Positions 23,852-34,949 of a stretch of 64,000 nucleotides of DNA are shown piece after piece (the first letter of the stretch is position 1; every line of letters starts with the position of its first letter). Under the pieces are notes generated by a model. It was not told the DNA's origin, searched no databases, and worked only from the letters and a program-made list of their open reading frames with translations. Location: NCBI GenBank assembly GCA_022495995.1, contig JAFEMH010007458.1:24912-88911 (forward strand). Reading direction: 5' to 3'. The translations under genes and the position numbers were made by a program. The stretch comes from Adenophora triphylla var. japonica. Lineage: Eukaryota; Streptophyta; Magnoliopsida; Asterales; Campanulaceae.

Positions 23852-24106
23852 GTGGTTACTGGTGGGGCTGGATTTGTGGGTTCACATTTGGTTGATAAGT
23901 TGATTGCTAGAGGGGATAATGTTATTGTGATTGATAATTTCTTTACTGGGAGGAAAGAAAATGTTATGCATCATTTTCGGAATCCGAGGTTTGAGCTTAT
24001 TAGACATGATGTTGTTGAGCCCATATTGTTGGAGGTTGATCAGATCTATCATTTGGCTTGTCCTGCTTCCCCTGTTCATTACAAGTATAATCCTGTCAAG
24101 ACTATC
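23852..24106 (+). pseudogene. UDP-xylose synthase (UDP-glucuronate decarboxylase) fragment
   Basis: Encodes [17 protein letters not shown] with the NAD-binding GGAGFVG glycine loop, then [27 protein letters not shown] and [20 protein letters not shown], all close to plant UXS. Similarity stops abruptly after NPVKTI; the catalytic TSTSEVYG and YxxxK region is missing. Native UXS converts UDP-glucuronate to UDP-xylose for cell walls. About 85 residues of 340 or more remain, inside the Pack-MULE, so this is a captured fragment. Good codon preservation suggests recent capture. Confidence 0.88.
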
Positions 24107-24462
24107 ATATCCTTTTGCACCGTCCCGTGTTACTTTTTTGTTTTAATTATTACGAGTACATTTGAGCTTCTGTTTATGTTTGATAATTGAATTCGTAGTT
24201 GCTAATGATCTTGTATGTGATTAGGATGAGAATTTGGTAATGTTAAAAAAAAAGACTTGTAGTTGCTTTCAGTTGGTATGAATGTTAGTTTATTTGACAT
24301 CACTATTAGAGGACCAGACAAATTTATTCAACTGCTAATAACAATCTTTATAAAATTTTCATATTCATTTTGAGACAGAAGTAGTACTATATTTAATTTA
24401 AGTCATACATTTTGAACAATTGAGTTGTTGGTTGCTGGCCGAATTTGATAGCCGACTCAATT

Positions 24463-25610
24463 GACAAATGAGAACTTACTGATAAGTTCTCACTTGTTTG
24501 GTCGCCAGAGTTAGTCGTCAGAGTTGGTGGTCTTATTAGTAGTGACAACTGAGAACTTACTGATAAGTTAAGTTCTCAGTTGTTTGGTTGCCGGAGTTGG
24601 TGGTCGCCGGTGTTAATCGTATTCTTAGTAGTTTAGTTGACAACTGAGAACTTACTGATAAGTTAAGTTCTCAGTTGTTTGATCGTCGGAGAGGTCGCCG
24701 GAGTTGGTGGTTGCCGGAGTTGGTAGTCGCCGGAGTTAATTGTGTTCTTAGTAGTTTAGTTGACAACTGAGAACTTACTGATAAGTTAAGTTCTCAGTTG
24801 TTTGGTCGCCGGAGTTAATTGTGTTCTTAGTAGTTTAGTTGACAACTGAGAACTTACTGATAAGTTAAGTTCTCAGTTGTTTGGTCGCCGGAGAGGTCGT
24901 CGGAGTTGGTGGTCGCCGGAGTTGGTAGTCGCCGGAGTTAATTGTGTTCTTAGTAGTTTAGTTGACAACTGAGAACTTATTGATAAGTTAATTTCTCAGT
25001 TGTTTGGTCGCCGGAGAGGTCGCCGGAGTTGGTGGTCGCCGGAGTTGGTAGTCGCCGGAGTTAATTGCGTTCTTAGTAGTTTAGGCGACAACCGAGAACT
25101 TGCGATAAAGTTAAGTTCTCGGTTGTTTGGTCGCCGGAGAGGTCGCCGGAGTTGGTAGTCGCCGGAGTTAATTGTGTTCTTAGTAGTTTAGTTGACAACT
25201 GAGAACTTACTGATAAGTTAAGTTCTCAGTTGTTTGGTCGCCGGAGTTGGTGGTCGCCAGAGTTGGTAGTCGCTGGAGTAAATTGTGTTCTTAGTAGTTT
25301 AGTTGACAACTGAGAACTTACTGATAAGTTAAGTTTTCAGTTGTTTGGTCGCCGGAGATGTCGCCGGAGTTGGTGGTCGCCGGAGTTGGTGGTCGCCGGA
25401 GTTAATTGTGTTCTTAGTAGTTTAGTTGACAACTGAGAACTTACTGCTAAGTTAAGTTCTCAGTTGTTTGTTCGCCGGAGATGTCGCCGGAGTTGGTGGT
25501 CGCCGGAGTTGATAGTCGCCGGAGTTAATTGTGTTCTTAGTAGTTTAGTTGACAACTGAGAACTTACTGATAAGTTAAGTTCTCAGTTGTTTGGTCGCCG
25601 GAGAGGTCAC
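24463..25610. repeat. Tandem hairpin array, about eleven units of 80-125 bp
   Basis: Each unit contains ACAACTGAGAACTTA, a short spacer and TAAGTTCTCAGTTGT, which pair as a long hairpin. Between hairpins lie runs of GTCGCCGGAGTTGGTG and TTCTTAGTAGTTTAG. The variant at 25087-25127 has CAACCGAGAACTT paired with AAGTTCTCGGTTG, changed on both arms. Part of the Pack-MULE; not coding. Confidence 0.9.
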
Positions 25611-26382
25611 CGCGTAAAAAAAAAAAAAAAAGTCGCCGAAAAAAGTCGCCGGAGTTGGTGGTTGCCGGAAGTGTTGACCGGAGAAGATGGGGAGGGGGTG
25701 ACCTAAGGTGAGGGTGGTTGGAGAGAAATTAAATTGTTAAAGAGATTGGACTTAGTGAAATGATAGGAGGGTGAACTTAGTAAAATGTTGGGAGGGTGTA
25801 GTTAATAAGCTAGGGACTAAATGGTTAATCAAATTATAAATTGTCTTAGGAAGTAGTTTTGTTTTTATAGAGGGATTATTTGGTAAATGCCTCAATTACT
25901 AATAATTATATCTCCACAGTTATCACCTAAAGAGTTTGAATTATTCAAAAATTGTGCTTAAATTTAGGTAATCAGTAGTTTTCAAAATTTCAAAACTGAT
26001 TAAATCAATCAACTTCTAATTAAGAGAGAATTTTTATTTTAAATTGCAAATTAACTTTAACTAATAATATTACAATAATACCCATAATCAAGTCTTACTT
26101 GGAATAAAAATGAGTTGGAAATTGAATTGCTGACGTGGCCTTTGACGTGGCCTTTTCTGAAGCCTCTAAATAGTTTTGCTATATATATTATATATGATAA
26201 GATTAATTATTTTTTAAAAAATAACAATAAAAAATTTGTAGCTATCTTATATTTCGGTTAGGTTTAATTTCATGAGGCTCCCTCTCCCCAAATCATTCTC
26301 CATAAAAGCTCAAGCGAGATCCAAAAGTCCACACACTATTGAAGGGCGAGATCAAAATCCCATAAAACCCCTCCCTCGTCAG

Positions 26383-26722
26383 CTCTTATACCCTAAGGTA
26401 TATGAGTTATTTTTTACAATTTGAGAGAACAAATGACTCTTATATCTAGATATAAAAATAATTTCAGTCTTATACCTTAGGTATAAGAGTGTACTTTATT
26501 ATTTTTTAAGAAAATATGAAATTGTAAAAATAAAATAAAATTATACCTAATTATAAATAGTCTTATACCTTTAGGTATAGGAAGGTATAGGAGAAGATTC
26601 TTTAATAAACTATGAGTCTTTTATAATTATTTTTAATAAATAATGAAAAATGTGAAGAAAAAAAATACTCTTATACCTAGGTATAAGAGTATTTTTAGTC
26701 TTATACCTTTGGGTATAAGAGT
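26383..26722. repeat. Six-copy palindrome array, ACTCTTATACCTAGGTATAA type
   Basis: Palindromes near 26383, 26436, 26467, 26560, 26664 and 26699. The copy at 26664-26693 is a perfect 30-bp palindrome. The copy at 26436 reads TATATCTAGATATA instead of TATACCTAGGTATA, symmetrical on both sides. Spacers are AT-rich. I could not find ends or a target duplication. Confidence 0.8.
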
Positions 26723-27254
26723 CGGGGAGGAGTATATGTGAGCATGTGTTTATGTGTAATTTTGCATCTTGCTTGAATTTTTATAACTTTTACATCTCGC
26801 TCAAGAGCCCTAGGGTCTTCAGCTCTTTGGGTTAAGGTTATGAATTTTTATTTTTATTTTTGAAAATTAATGGTTATAAATTTTATTTTGAAAACTAAAT
26901 TAAATGGTTACGAATTAGAATAGTCATAATTGATAGGTTGTCCAGCAAATATAAATTTTAAATGGTATACTTGAGTTCTCATCTCTCTTCGCAATTCAAC
27001 TTCTAAATAAAATATATATTAATTATGTGTTTTGCATTTCTTTTGATAGATCTGCGTAATCGGGTTGGGTTGAGTTGGGTTGGCTAGGAATAAGAAAAAT
27101 ATACAACAAATAATAGGGGCAAGGTAACTTTGCATATTTGGATTCATCTTCGTACTAGTGGGTAACTCGTGCTTCGAATTTATCAATTTTTTTAATATTT
27201 TGAATTTTTATATTTTATTTGATAAATTAGCATAATTTTTTTTGTAATATACAT
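26723..27254. other. AT-rich intergenic stretch
   Basis: No open frame or motif that I can support; a GGTTGGGTTGAGTTGGGTTGG run lies near 27063. Confidence 0.5.
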
Positions 27255-27490
27255 ACTCCCTTCGTCCCACTACAAACTACACACTTTTCTCATTACACTA
27301 CTAGAAACTGATGAATTATCGACGGACATTTTCGTCGGGTTTCAACAGATTTCGTCGGTAATATTGATTTACCGACGGAAATGATCTGTCGGTAATATTC
27401 TATTGGTAATAACGACGGAATATTCCGTCGGTAATACCGACGGCAAATCCGTCGGTAAACACGTCGGAGATTGTCCGTCGGTAAAGAATA
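27255..27490. mobile_element. Stowaway end followed by a CACTA terminus
   Basis: 27255-27295 (CTCCCTTCGTCCCACTACAA) is a Stowaway left end. At 27296, CACTACTAGAAACTG starts a CACTA-type terminus, followed by about ten subterminal repeats of CCGTCGGTAA in both orientations to about 27485. The partner end is not in the window as far as I can see. The next CACTA element may be nested in this one. Confidence 0.6.
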
Positions 27491-27738
27491 CAACTCAATC
27501 AAACATTCACCAAAAACTTGAAAAAACAAAGTCAACATTCATCAAAATCTTAAAACCAACATAAAAACTACTTAAATTTGATTACAAGCCAAATAAAAAC
27601 AAGTTTCATGACCACGACCGCCACCATCACTTCATGTCAAAGACTTGACCACTATATCACTTAGCAACTAATTTCTTGAAGGCATTCTCTATCTGAATCT
27701 CTAAGAACATGAGGCATGAATATTTGGGCAACAAAAAG

Positions 27739-28025
27739 CACTACAAGAAAACCCATTTATTGCAACGAAAATTTGCAACGACAATATTCGTTGCAAAAAA
27801 TATCTTTAGCAACTACCTTAAAGAGTCGTTGCTAATGTTTGTTGCAATAAATAGAAATTTCACTTCCCTCCATTCCTTATTTGCGCGAGCCTCCACAAAT
27901 ATTTGGGATAATATTAAGTAACAAAATCACTCGTTGCGAAAAATAGATAATATATATTGCAACGGGTGTCGTCATTTCGAAAACTATTCTAAATTTATGA
28001 CAACAACATAATTGTTGCAAAAGAA
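27739..28025. repeat. CACTA left subterminal repeats
   Basis: Repeated TTGCAACGA and TCGTTGCAA motifs in both orientations after the terminal repeat; these are the presumed transposase binding sites in this superfamily. Confidence 0.75.
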
Positions 28026-28565
28026 AGGGAAAAAATAAAAGAAAATTAAAAACCCCTTCCAATTATATACTGAAATCCTTCTCTATCAATTCATTTCACC
28101 CTCTCCATTCTCGGTCTCAGGCGCACCGTCATCTCTCCCTCCGTCATCTCTCCTTCTCCGTCCAGATTCCGGCGTCCTACACTGTTGTTCAGGTACTATA
28201 TCTCTCCCTCCATCATCTCTCCCTCTTATTCCGTTTTACAAAACTTTAACTCCCCGACCTAAATTCCTAGATCCGCCACTGAATTCTCTCCGACTCTTTA
28301 TCTTCGGCCAATCTTCGGTCATTACTTCTCATCCGGCTCCTCCATCATCAGCTGCGGTAAGTACTTTGCCTCCATCTCCTTCTTCTGCTTCAAATTTCAA
28401 AAGATCTCATAAATTTTCCTAAGCAATTTCTTGCTTCTCCACTGGCGTGACGGTGGAATGTCTGTTAAATTTTTAACATCCATCAAGGAGAAGGAAGAAA
28501 TGAACTCGAACTTAGTAAAGTGATTAAACCATCAAAGCCCTAAAACTTTGGCTTTTATTTAATAG
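28026..28565 (+). promoter_or_regulatory. Leader region of the CACTA-borne gene
   Basis: CT-rich sequence (CACCGTCATCTCTCCCTCCG and similar) typical of plant 5' UTRs. Candidate intron-like sequence begins at GGTACTATATC (28192), with further exon-like sequence to 28350. I cannot place the transcription start. Confidence 0.35.
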
Positions 28566-28691
28566 ATGGCATATTTGTTCTATGTTGTTTGGGCTGGACG
28601 TCGACTCGGCATCTACGATAGTTGGGAGGAATGCAATAAACAAATCCATGGTTTTTCTAATGCTAAGTTCAAAGGGTATCACTCTCATGAT

Positions 28692-29267
28692 TGTTGGGCC
28701 CTACATTTTCAGTCAACATGTTTTGCAACTTACGCCTAAACAACTTGGTACTAACAACTTGGGTTGTTCTGTTTACAACTTGGTTTTTACAGGTTGGGAC
28801 GCATAACGCTTTTCCTATTTTATAGGGAACGTGCCAAAGACCAGTTCAACCACGATTCTTCAGCAAGCCAACGATTATCTCTTTCCCAACGGATGAGTGC
28901 GGATAAATCTCCAAGGATAAACCTCAATTCCGAGTTTGTAGGCCCTCATTGTTATTTAGTTTTATTCTTGAGGTATAAAAGGGAACATACACTGTAAATT
29001 CACACACGCACCACACTAGCCTAAGCTCCCTTTTCATACGCTCTTAGCATTGTAATCTCAAGAAAATTCATAGTAAACTTTCGGTCAAGGCAGAGCCACA
29101 TCCTCCCGGGTTTTATGCCGGCGAACAAGTTGTTCAAGGACTTTCCCTAGTCAACAAATGTCTTGTGTCCATTTCTATTCAACTTGATAGTCATTGTACC
29201 TAGATTCATATCACTTTAGTCACTTTTCCCATCATACAAATCTAATTGTTGAAATTTGACCAAAACA
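28692..29267 (+). repeat. 5' LTR of the Tat element
   Basis: Contains a TATA box TATAAAAG at 28974-28981 and matches the 3' LTR with only a few differences (for example TTTTCAGTC against TTTTCGATC near the start). Confidence 0.92.
28974..28981 (+). promoter_or_regulatory. Tat LTR TATA box
   Basis: TATAAAAG about 280 bases into the LTR, with AATTCACACACGCACCACAC downstream as the probable transcript start area. Confidence 0.6.
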
Positions 29268-29309
29268 ATTTGGCGCCGTCCGTGGGAAACTTTGATTATC
29301 TAAGTAGAA

Positions 29310-30760
29310 ATGGTTAATCCATCTTCCAGCAAGCCGAAGTCGGCCGCTTCCTCGTTTCCAATGCCCAAGGCAACCCTCCTCCAAGTGCGTAAGCCGGTCA
29401 ACTTGGAGATAATGTCCAACATGGCGGACATGATGAGGAAAATAGGCGATCGGTTGGATGATCGGAGCGTACGAATACAATGATCTTCAATGCCATTGAT
29501 AGTCTCGCGTAAAGGGAAGCAAGCGGAGACTCAAGTATCCACTCCATTTTCACCTTTACTTCCTAGATCTTTGTTTGGTGCAGTACAGGACCAAGCCATG
29601 TTGGAGATATCCCGATGTCCAACACCTTGCCGGGAAAAGCACGATTGTGACATCCGTTCCAATTGAGCAACCAAGATTCGGCCTATCGCCTAGCCAATCC
29701 GCGCTATCATCTTGCTACACTTATGCTACACCCTCAATGGGGCAAACAGAAGTTTCTTTAATGCTTTCGATACTTTTGCACCTCAAGTTAATAATGCTCC
29801 TCTTTTCGCGTAAAACCAACTTGTTAAGGAAATGCAAACCATTAAGGAGTTACTCCGAAGCGTGCCTGGAGTCAACTTGCCATATCACCAAGTCTCTCCA
29901 ACTTGCTACAACGAGTCTCGTTTTGTGCCGCCGATAGCCGTGTGGAGATCCCGAAGAAGTTCTCGGCCCTCATATGAAGAAGTATGACGGAAGTACCGAT
30001 CCAGCAGAGCACGTGTTGTCAGACAAGAGTCAATGGATATCATAAGTATCCCTCCTATGTTTAAAGAAGCATGTTTTTGCAGGGCTTTGGCTCAACCTTG
30101 TCGACCGGCCTTAAAATGGCTAACAGGCTTCCTCTCAACTCTATTTCATCTTATGCTCAACTTGTCAATATGTTCATTAATCGGTTTTCATGCAACAGGG
30201 CATTTGACAAGTTGACTAGTGATCTTTATAGAATTGTACAACAAATTTAATGAAAGTCTCAAAGAGTATTTGCACAGTTCAATAAGGAGGCAAAGTGACC
30301 ATACCCAACTTGGACGTGTCCACAAAGAACTGAGGCATTCCGCATAGGCTTGAAGAAGAGCTCATTGTTTTACAACGAGTTGGTGATGACCCCGCGAAAC
30401 AACTTGAAGAAATCAGAACTGTGGCCTTGCCTTACATCCGATTGGAGGAAGATAGCTTGGCAATGGGGAAATCAACCGGGAGGACTCCTACTCCTCTATT
30501 TGAACCCTCTCGACAGACGATCGGACTCCCATCACCCTAAGTCCAACAGGCAAACCCCTGTTAAAACCGAACCTTCTAGAATTCATGTTGTAGATGATGA
30601 TCAGAAGGTGATGATAATGATTATCCACAAATCTCTGAATACTGCTTTTCTGTGGACATTGCAGAATCTTATGCGCCATGGGAAATCTTGGAGATAAAGC
30701 GAGATGGCCTAAGAAGAATGACCAAATAACAACTTGGAAGGACAAGTCCAAGTGGTGCGC
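29310..30760 (+). pseudogene. Tat gag, decayed
   Basis: Begins MVNPSSSKPKSAASSFPMPK shortly after the PBS. Scattered gag-core strings appear in all three frames near 30100-30340, for example ALKW, FNESLKEYL and LKKSSLFYNELV. A knuckle-like region (WCAFHEDFGHTTENC, read across frames) lies near 30750. Many frameshifts; no protein can be made. Confidence 0.65.
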
Positions 30761-31089
30761 ATTTCATGAAGATTTCGGGCATACCACCGAGAACTGCATT
30801 TCGCTTTGAGGAAGGAGATTGCTCATTTGTTGTCCAAGGGTCTTCTCAAGGATTTGTTGGGCAAGAAGAGGGTCGAGTGAGTCCAAAGAACCTGGTTCGT
30901 AGGAGCAATCTAGGCCCGAGAAAGTTGCACCCTCCGGCCACCAAGGTAGTGAATGTTATTTCAAAGTGGGTCTCATATTTGCGGCACAACTTACTCGCCG
31001 CCAAGCGTCATGCCAAGAGCTCTAAGGAAGATCAATCAGTAATTGCCTATAAGGCGCCGCGACTTCATGCACGGTCATGTCATTTCTTT

Positions 31090-31500
31090 TGAAGATGAAG
31101 ATAAAGACAACACGTTGGACCCTCATCATGATGGTCTAGTTGTTCAGTGTGCATTGCTAATTGTGTGGTCAAGCGGATCCCGATCGATGGTGGCAGTTCA
31201 CCAACATCATCTTTACTCATGCTCTTGAAGATATGGGTATTCCTTTGTCTGAAGTGGTGAAGAACTCATCCGTACTGGTAGGGTTCAGTGGTGAGGTGAA
31301 ACAGACAGTCGGTGAGATCAAGTTGCCCATCTACCTAGAAGGTATGAATTCCATGGAGAGGTTTTGTGTGATCGAATGCTCTTCTTCATACAATGTCATA
31401 TTGGGAAGGCCTTGGATCCACAACATGAAGGCCGTGCCATCGACTTACCATCAATGCGTCAAGTTTCCAACACCTTGGGGTGTTGCCTAGTTGAAGGGAA
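31090..31500 (+). pseudogene. Tat aspartic protease
   Basis: RIPIDGGSS-like active-site string near 31165, then in another frame NIIFTHALEDMGIPLSEV, VGEIKLPIYLEGM and SSYNVILGRPWIHNMKAVPS, followed by TYHQCVKFPTPWGV. The ILGRPW-HKMKAVPSTYHQ block is diagnostic of Tat-type proteases. Cleaves the polyprotein in intact copies. Confidence 0.8.
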
Positions 31501-31649
31501 ACCAGCAAGTCTCTAAGGAATGTTACAAGATCAACATGAAAGCAAGCTCGACCCTCGGCAAGCATAGCAATTAAAGAAAAAGGCCCGTGATGTTCTTGAA
31601 GCGGTGGAGCACGATACAAAAGCGTTCCTGTTGATGCATCAAATCCCGA

Positions 31650-32960
31650 GGCCCAAGTGCAAGTTGGGATAGACCTACCGTCCGAAATCGAAGAGGAGTT
31701 GATCGAGTTCCCGAGAAGCCGGAGATGCCGTTTCGCTTGGAAACATGAGGACATGACGGGGATAAGCAAGGATATTATTACTCACAAGTTGAACATCGAT
31801 CCGACCATCCGTCCCGTCCGTTTAAAAAGAAGGAAGTTTGCCCAAGAGCGGAATCGATCATTAAGGATGAAGTTGAAAGGCCGCCGAAGTCCAAGATGAT
31901 CGTAGAAGTTCAAGTATCCAAAGTGGTTGGCTAACGTTGTAGTGGTGGAGAAGAAGAATGGCAAGTGGCGAGTATGCGTGGACTTCACCGACTTGAACAA
32001 GGCCTGTCCAAAGGATCCATTCCCTCTCCTCATATTGATTCTCTTGTTGATGAGACAGTGGCCACGACATCTTGACGTTCATGGATGCATCTTCCGGTAT
32101 CAACAAATTCAAATGGAACCTTCTGACCAAGAAGATACAAAGCATTCATGACTCCTAAGGTATATATTGTTATATTTCTATGCCGTTTGGTCTTAAAAAT
32201 GCAGGGGCAACCTACCAAAGGTTGGTAAACAAGATGTTCAAAGATCAACTTGGCAAGACGATGGAGGTCTACATAGACGACATGGTGGTCAAATCCAAAC
32301 ACATTGAGGATCATGTTGAGCACCTGTGAGGCATTCAACATCTTGAAAGCCTTCAACATGAAGCTCAATCCGGCGAAGTGCAACTTCGGAGTTAGAAGCA
32401 GCAAATTCTTGGGATATATGGTAACCAAGAGGGGAATCGAAGCAAGTCCCGAACAAATCAAAGCCATTCTCAACTTGGAATCCCCTAAAAATATCAAGGA
32501 CGTACAAAGGTTAACAGTAGAGTAGCCGCTTTGAATAGATTTATATCCAAATCATCCGATAAGTGCAGGTTATTCTATGAAGTCTTGAGAAAAACAAACT
32601 CTTTCAATGGACCGACCAACATGAGGCAAACTTTTCAAACAACTTAAAGAGTATTTGATGACGTCACCCCTACTCGCTAAACCCGAACATGGTGAGCCTC
32701 TTTATTTATATTTAGCCGTGTCTCGAAACCGCCGTTAGTGCAGATTAGTGAAGGAAATCCAAGGTGAGCAACATCCCGTTTACTATGTGAGTAAGTCTTT
32801 ATTAGATGCCGAAACAAGGTACTCTCATCTTGAAAAATTAATATTAGCCTTAACTACCGCCGCTACCAAATTACGTCATTATTTTGAAACACACTCCATA
32901 ACCGTCGAACTAATTATCCTATGAGGAATGTGTTAAGGACTCCGGAGATGTCGGGCAGGT
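31650..32960 (+). pseudogene. Tat reverse transcriptase and first RNase H, frameshifted
   Basis: DIITHKLNIDPTIRPVRLKR, VVVEKKNGKWRVCVDFTDLN, NKACPKDPFPL, KAFNMKLNPAKCNFGVRSSK and FLGYMVTKRGIEASPEQIKA sit in different frames. The YIDDMVVKS catalytic box is readable near 32270 in a broken frame. Then ALNRFISKSSDKCRLFYEVL and remnants of RNase H to about 32960. Confidence 0.82.
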
Positions 32961-33089
32961 TGGCCAAGTGGTCGATCAAGTTGAGCACGTATGACATATC
33001 ATACGAGCCAAGAACAAACCATCAAATCACAGCCCTAGCCGATTTTGTAGCCGACTTCACCCAAGTTTGCAGCTGAGGTAGAACCGGAA

Positions 33090-33416
33090 GTGCAACAACT
33101 TGAAGGTAAAACTATTCCTAGATTTTGGACATTATTTACGGATGGAGCCTCAAATTCCAAGGGAACCGGTTTGGGAATAGTCCTAAAATCCCCTCAAGGT
33201 GATATCATACCTCAAGCCGTATCTTGTGAATTTAATGCAACAAATAATGAAGCCGAGTATGAAGCCCTAATCATGGGTTTAACTACGGCTTTGAGTTTGA
33301 ATATTACACATTTAAATGTATTTGTTGATTCTCAATTACTAGCTAACCGCTTTAATGGCGCTTATATGGCGAAGCATTCCAAGATGACTCGTACCTCCAA
33401 CATGTTAAAGCTTTAG
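33090..33416 (+). pseudogene. Tat additional (archaeal-type) RNase H
   Basis: PRFWTLFTDGASNSKGTGLG, CEFNATNNEAEYEALIMGL and NVFVDSQLLANRFNG give the Asp-Glu-Asp set of a second RNase H domain, a marker of the Tat lineage. The frame is open for 108 residues, then shifts. Confidence 0.85.
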
Positions 33417-33549
33417 CTTCGAGATTTCTATCATTCTCTTTGGAACAGTCCCCAGAGAAGAAAATACAGAGGCAGTACGCCTTGGCCAACTTGGGTTCAA
33501 CTTGCAAATCAATGTTGCATACTAATATCCCCATTATTTATGTTAAGTA

Positions 33550-34860
33550 CCCGTGATAGACCAAGTTGAAGAAACTCAAGTGGTTACTCCACCTATTGGG
33601 ACACAAGATGCTAAGCTTTCTTGGACCCAACCCGTCATTGAGTTCCTTCAACTTGGAACTCTTACCCCTGATGTTAAGAACGTTAGGTCGTTTAAGATTC
33701 GAACTTCAACTTTCGTTGTAATAGATAATATGCTGTTCCAGAAGTCTTTGCGTGGCACTACTTGAGATGTGTCGATAATGAGCAAGTTGAACTGGTACTT
33801 AAGGAAATCCATGAAGGAATATGTGGGAACCATTCTGGAGGAAAGGCACTTGCATTAAAGGCCCTCAGAACGGGATATTACTGGCCAACCATGCGTCAAG
33901 ATGCCATGAACTATGTGCAGAAATGTGACGCCTGCCAAAGACATAGCAACATCTTGCATCAACCGCCGAACCTCTACATCCTATAGTCTCATCCTGGCCT
34001 TTCATGCAATGGGGCATGGATATTGTAGGCAAGTTGCCCAAAGCTCCAGGAGGCAAAGTATTCATGTTGGCTCTAACCGATTATTTCTCGAAATGGATCG
34101 AGGCGTGTTTATGTGCAAGTAAGGGATAAAGAGGTAATTTCATTTTTAAAGAAAAATATCATTAGCAGGTTTGGTGTACCATCAAAGATTGTATGTGACA
34201 ACGGGTCACAGTTCATAAGTAAAAAGACCAGGGATTTTTGTGTTCGCCGGGGCATCAAGTTAATCATGTCCACACCGTCCACCCTCAAGCTAACGGCCAA
34301 GTCGAATCAAGCAACAAGTTGATCATCAACAACTTGAAGAAGCGTCTAGACCAGAAGAAGGGGAAATGGGTTGAAGAATTACCACTTGTGCTATGGGCGA
34401 GCATAGAACTACTTCTAAAGGAGCCACAGTAGGACTCCCTATTCTTTAGTATTCGGAGCCGAAGCCGTGATTCCGGTTGAAGCAACAAATTCCCACGGCA
34501 AGGTATGGCTTATTGACTCAAGATGAAAATAACCTTTTGCTAACTCAAGACTGAGATACAATTGATGAGATCAGGGATTTAGCCAAGATAAGGATGGCAG
34601 CTTATCGCCAGCCGAATTTCTAGGTCTTACAACAAGAATGTCGAGTTAGAAGGTTCCGTGTTGGTGATTTAGTTTTGAGAAAAGTATTTCAAAATACAAG
34701 AGAATTGAATGCAGGTAAGCTGGCTCCCAAGTGGGAAGGCCCATATCTCATCGATGCTGAAGCTGGCAAAGGTGCATACTGGTTGTCAACCCCGAGTGGA
34801 GACAGAATCCCTAGAAGTTGGAACGCTATCCACTTGAAACTTTATTTCACGTAAGTCCAG
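33550..34860 (+). pseudogene. Tat integrase, frameshifted
   Basis: Zinc finger HEGICGNHSGGKALALK...CDACQRHSN near 33800-33950. Core pieces FMLALTDYFSKWIEA, VCDNGSQF and HPQANGQVESSNKLI (Asp-Asp-Glu) lie in different frames to 34330. C-terminal pieces RKVFQNTRELNAGKLAPKWE and NAIHLKLYF end near 34855. Confidence 0.83.
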
Positions 34861-34949
34861 TTATTTATAACTAGACTCTTCAGGTACGGTTTAAATTTAT
34901 GTCAAGTTCAATTACGCATTTCAATTTTTCTACTCTTATTAAAACATTA

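Larger units (their letters stand above)
20389..25893. mobile_element. Pack-MULE, 5.5 kb, with captured UXS fragment
   Basis: Perfect 9-bp duplication AATTACTAA at 20380-20388 and 25894-25902. Ends are GAGAAAATTACGTCCTAGTC and, inverted, GAGGCATTTACCAAATAATC, with shared CTACNTCCTAAGACAAT about 40 bases in. It holds a UDP-xylose synthase fragment, CTCCGGCG-type repeats in opposite orientations on the two sides, a hairpin array and a nested copia-like element. No transposase, hence a Pack-MULE. Confidence 0.87.
16755..26197 (-). mobile_element. Helitron, 9.4 kb, with captured gene fragment and nested elements
   Basis: The 3' end on the minus strand finishes GACTAG, then host T, preceded by a hairpin (GTCGG-TAT-CCGAC at 16769-16781) about 10 bases inside: the classic Helitron terminus. 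The proposed 5' end on the minus strand is TCATATATAATATATATAGC at 26197, preceded by host A. Removing 16755-26197 rejoins AGTATATA to TAAGATTAATTATTTTT, matching other copies of the AT-rich unit (12100-12140, 14470-14510). A Helitron-type helicase pseudogene lies inside in the matching orientation. The 5' end is less certain than the 3' end. Confidence 0.65.

Noticed and set aside
23852..24190. A functional UDP-xylose synthase gene
   Set aside because: Similarity stops at NPVKTI, the catalytic region is missing, and the piece lies within MULE termini.
24463..25610. Regularly spaced palindromic repeats resembling a CRISPR array
   Set aside because: Spacers are themselves repeated, units vary from 80 to 125 bp, and the DNA is a plant Pack-MULE. 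No cas genes exist.
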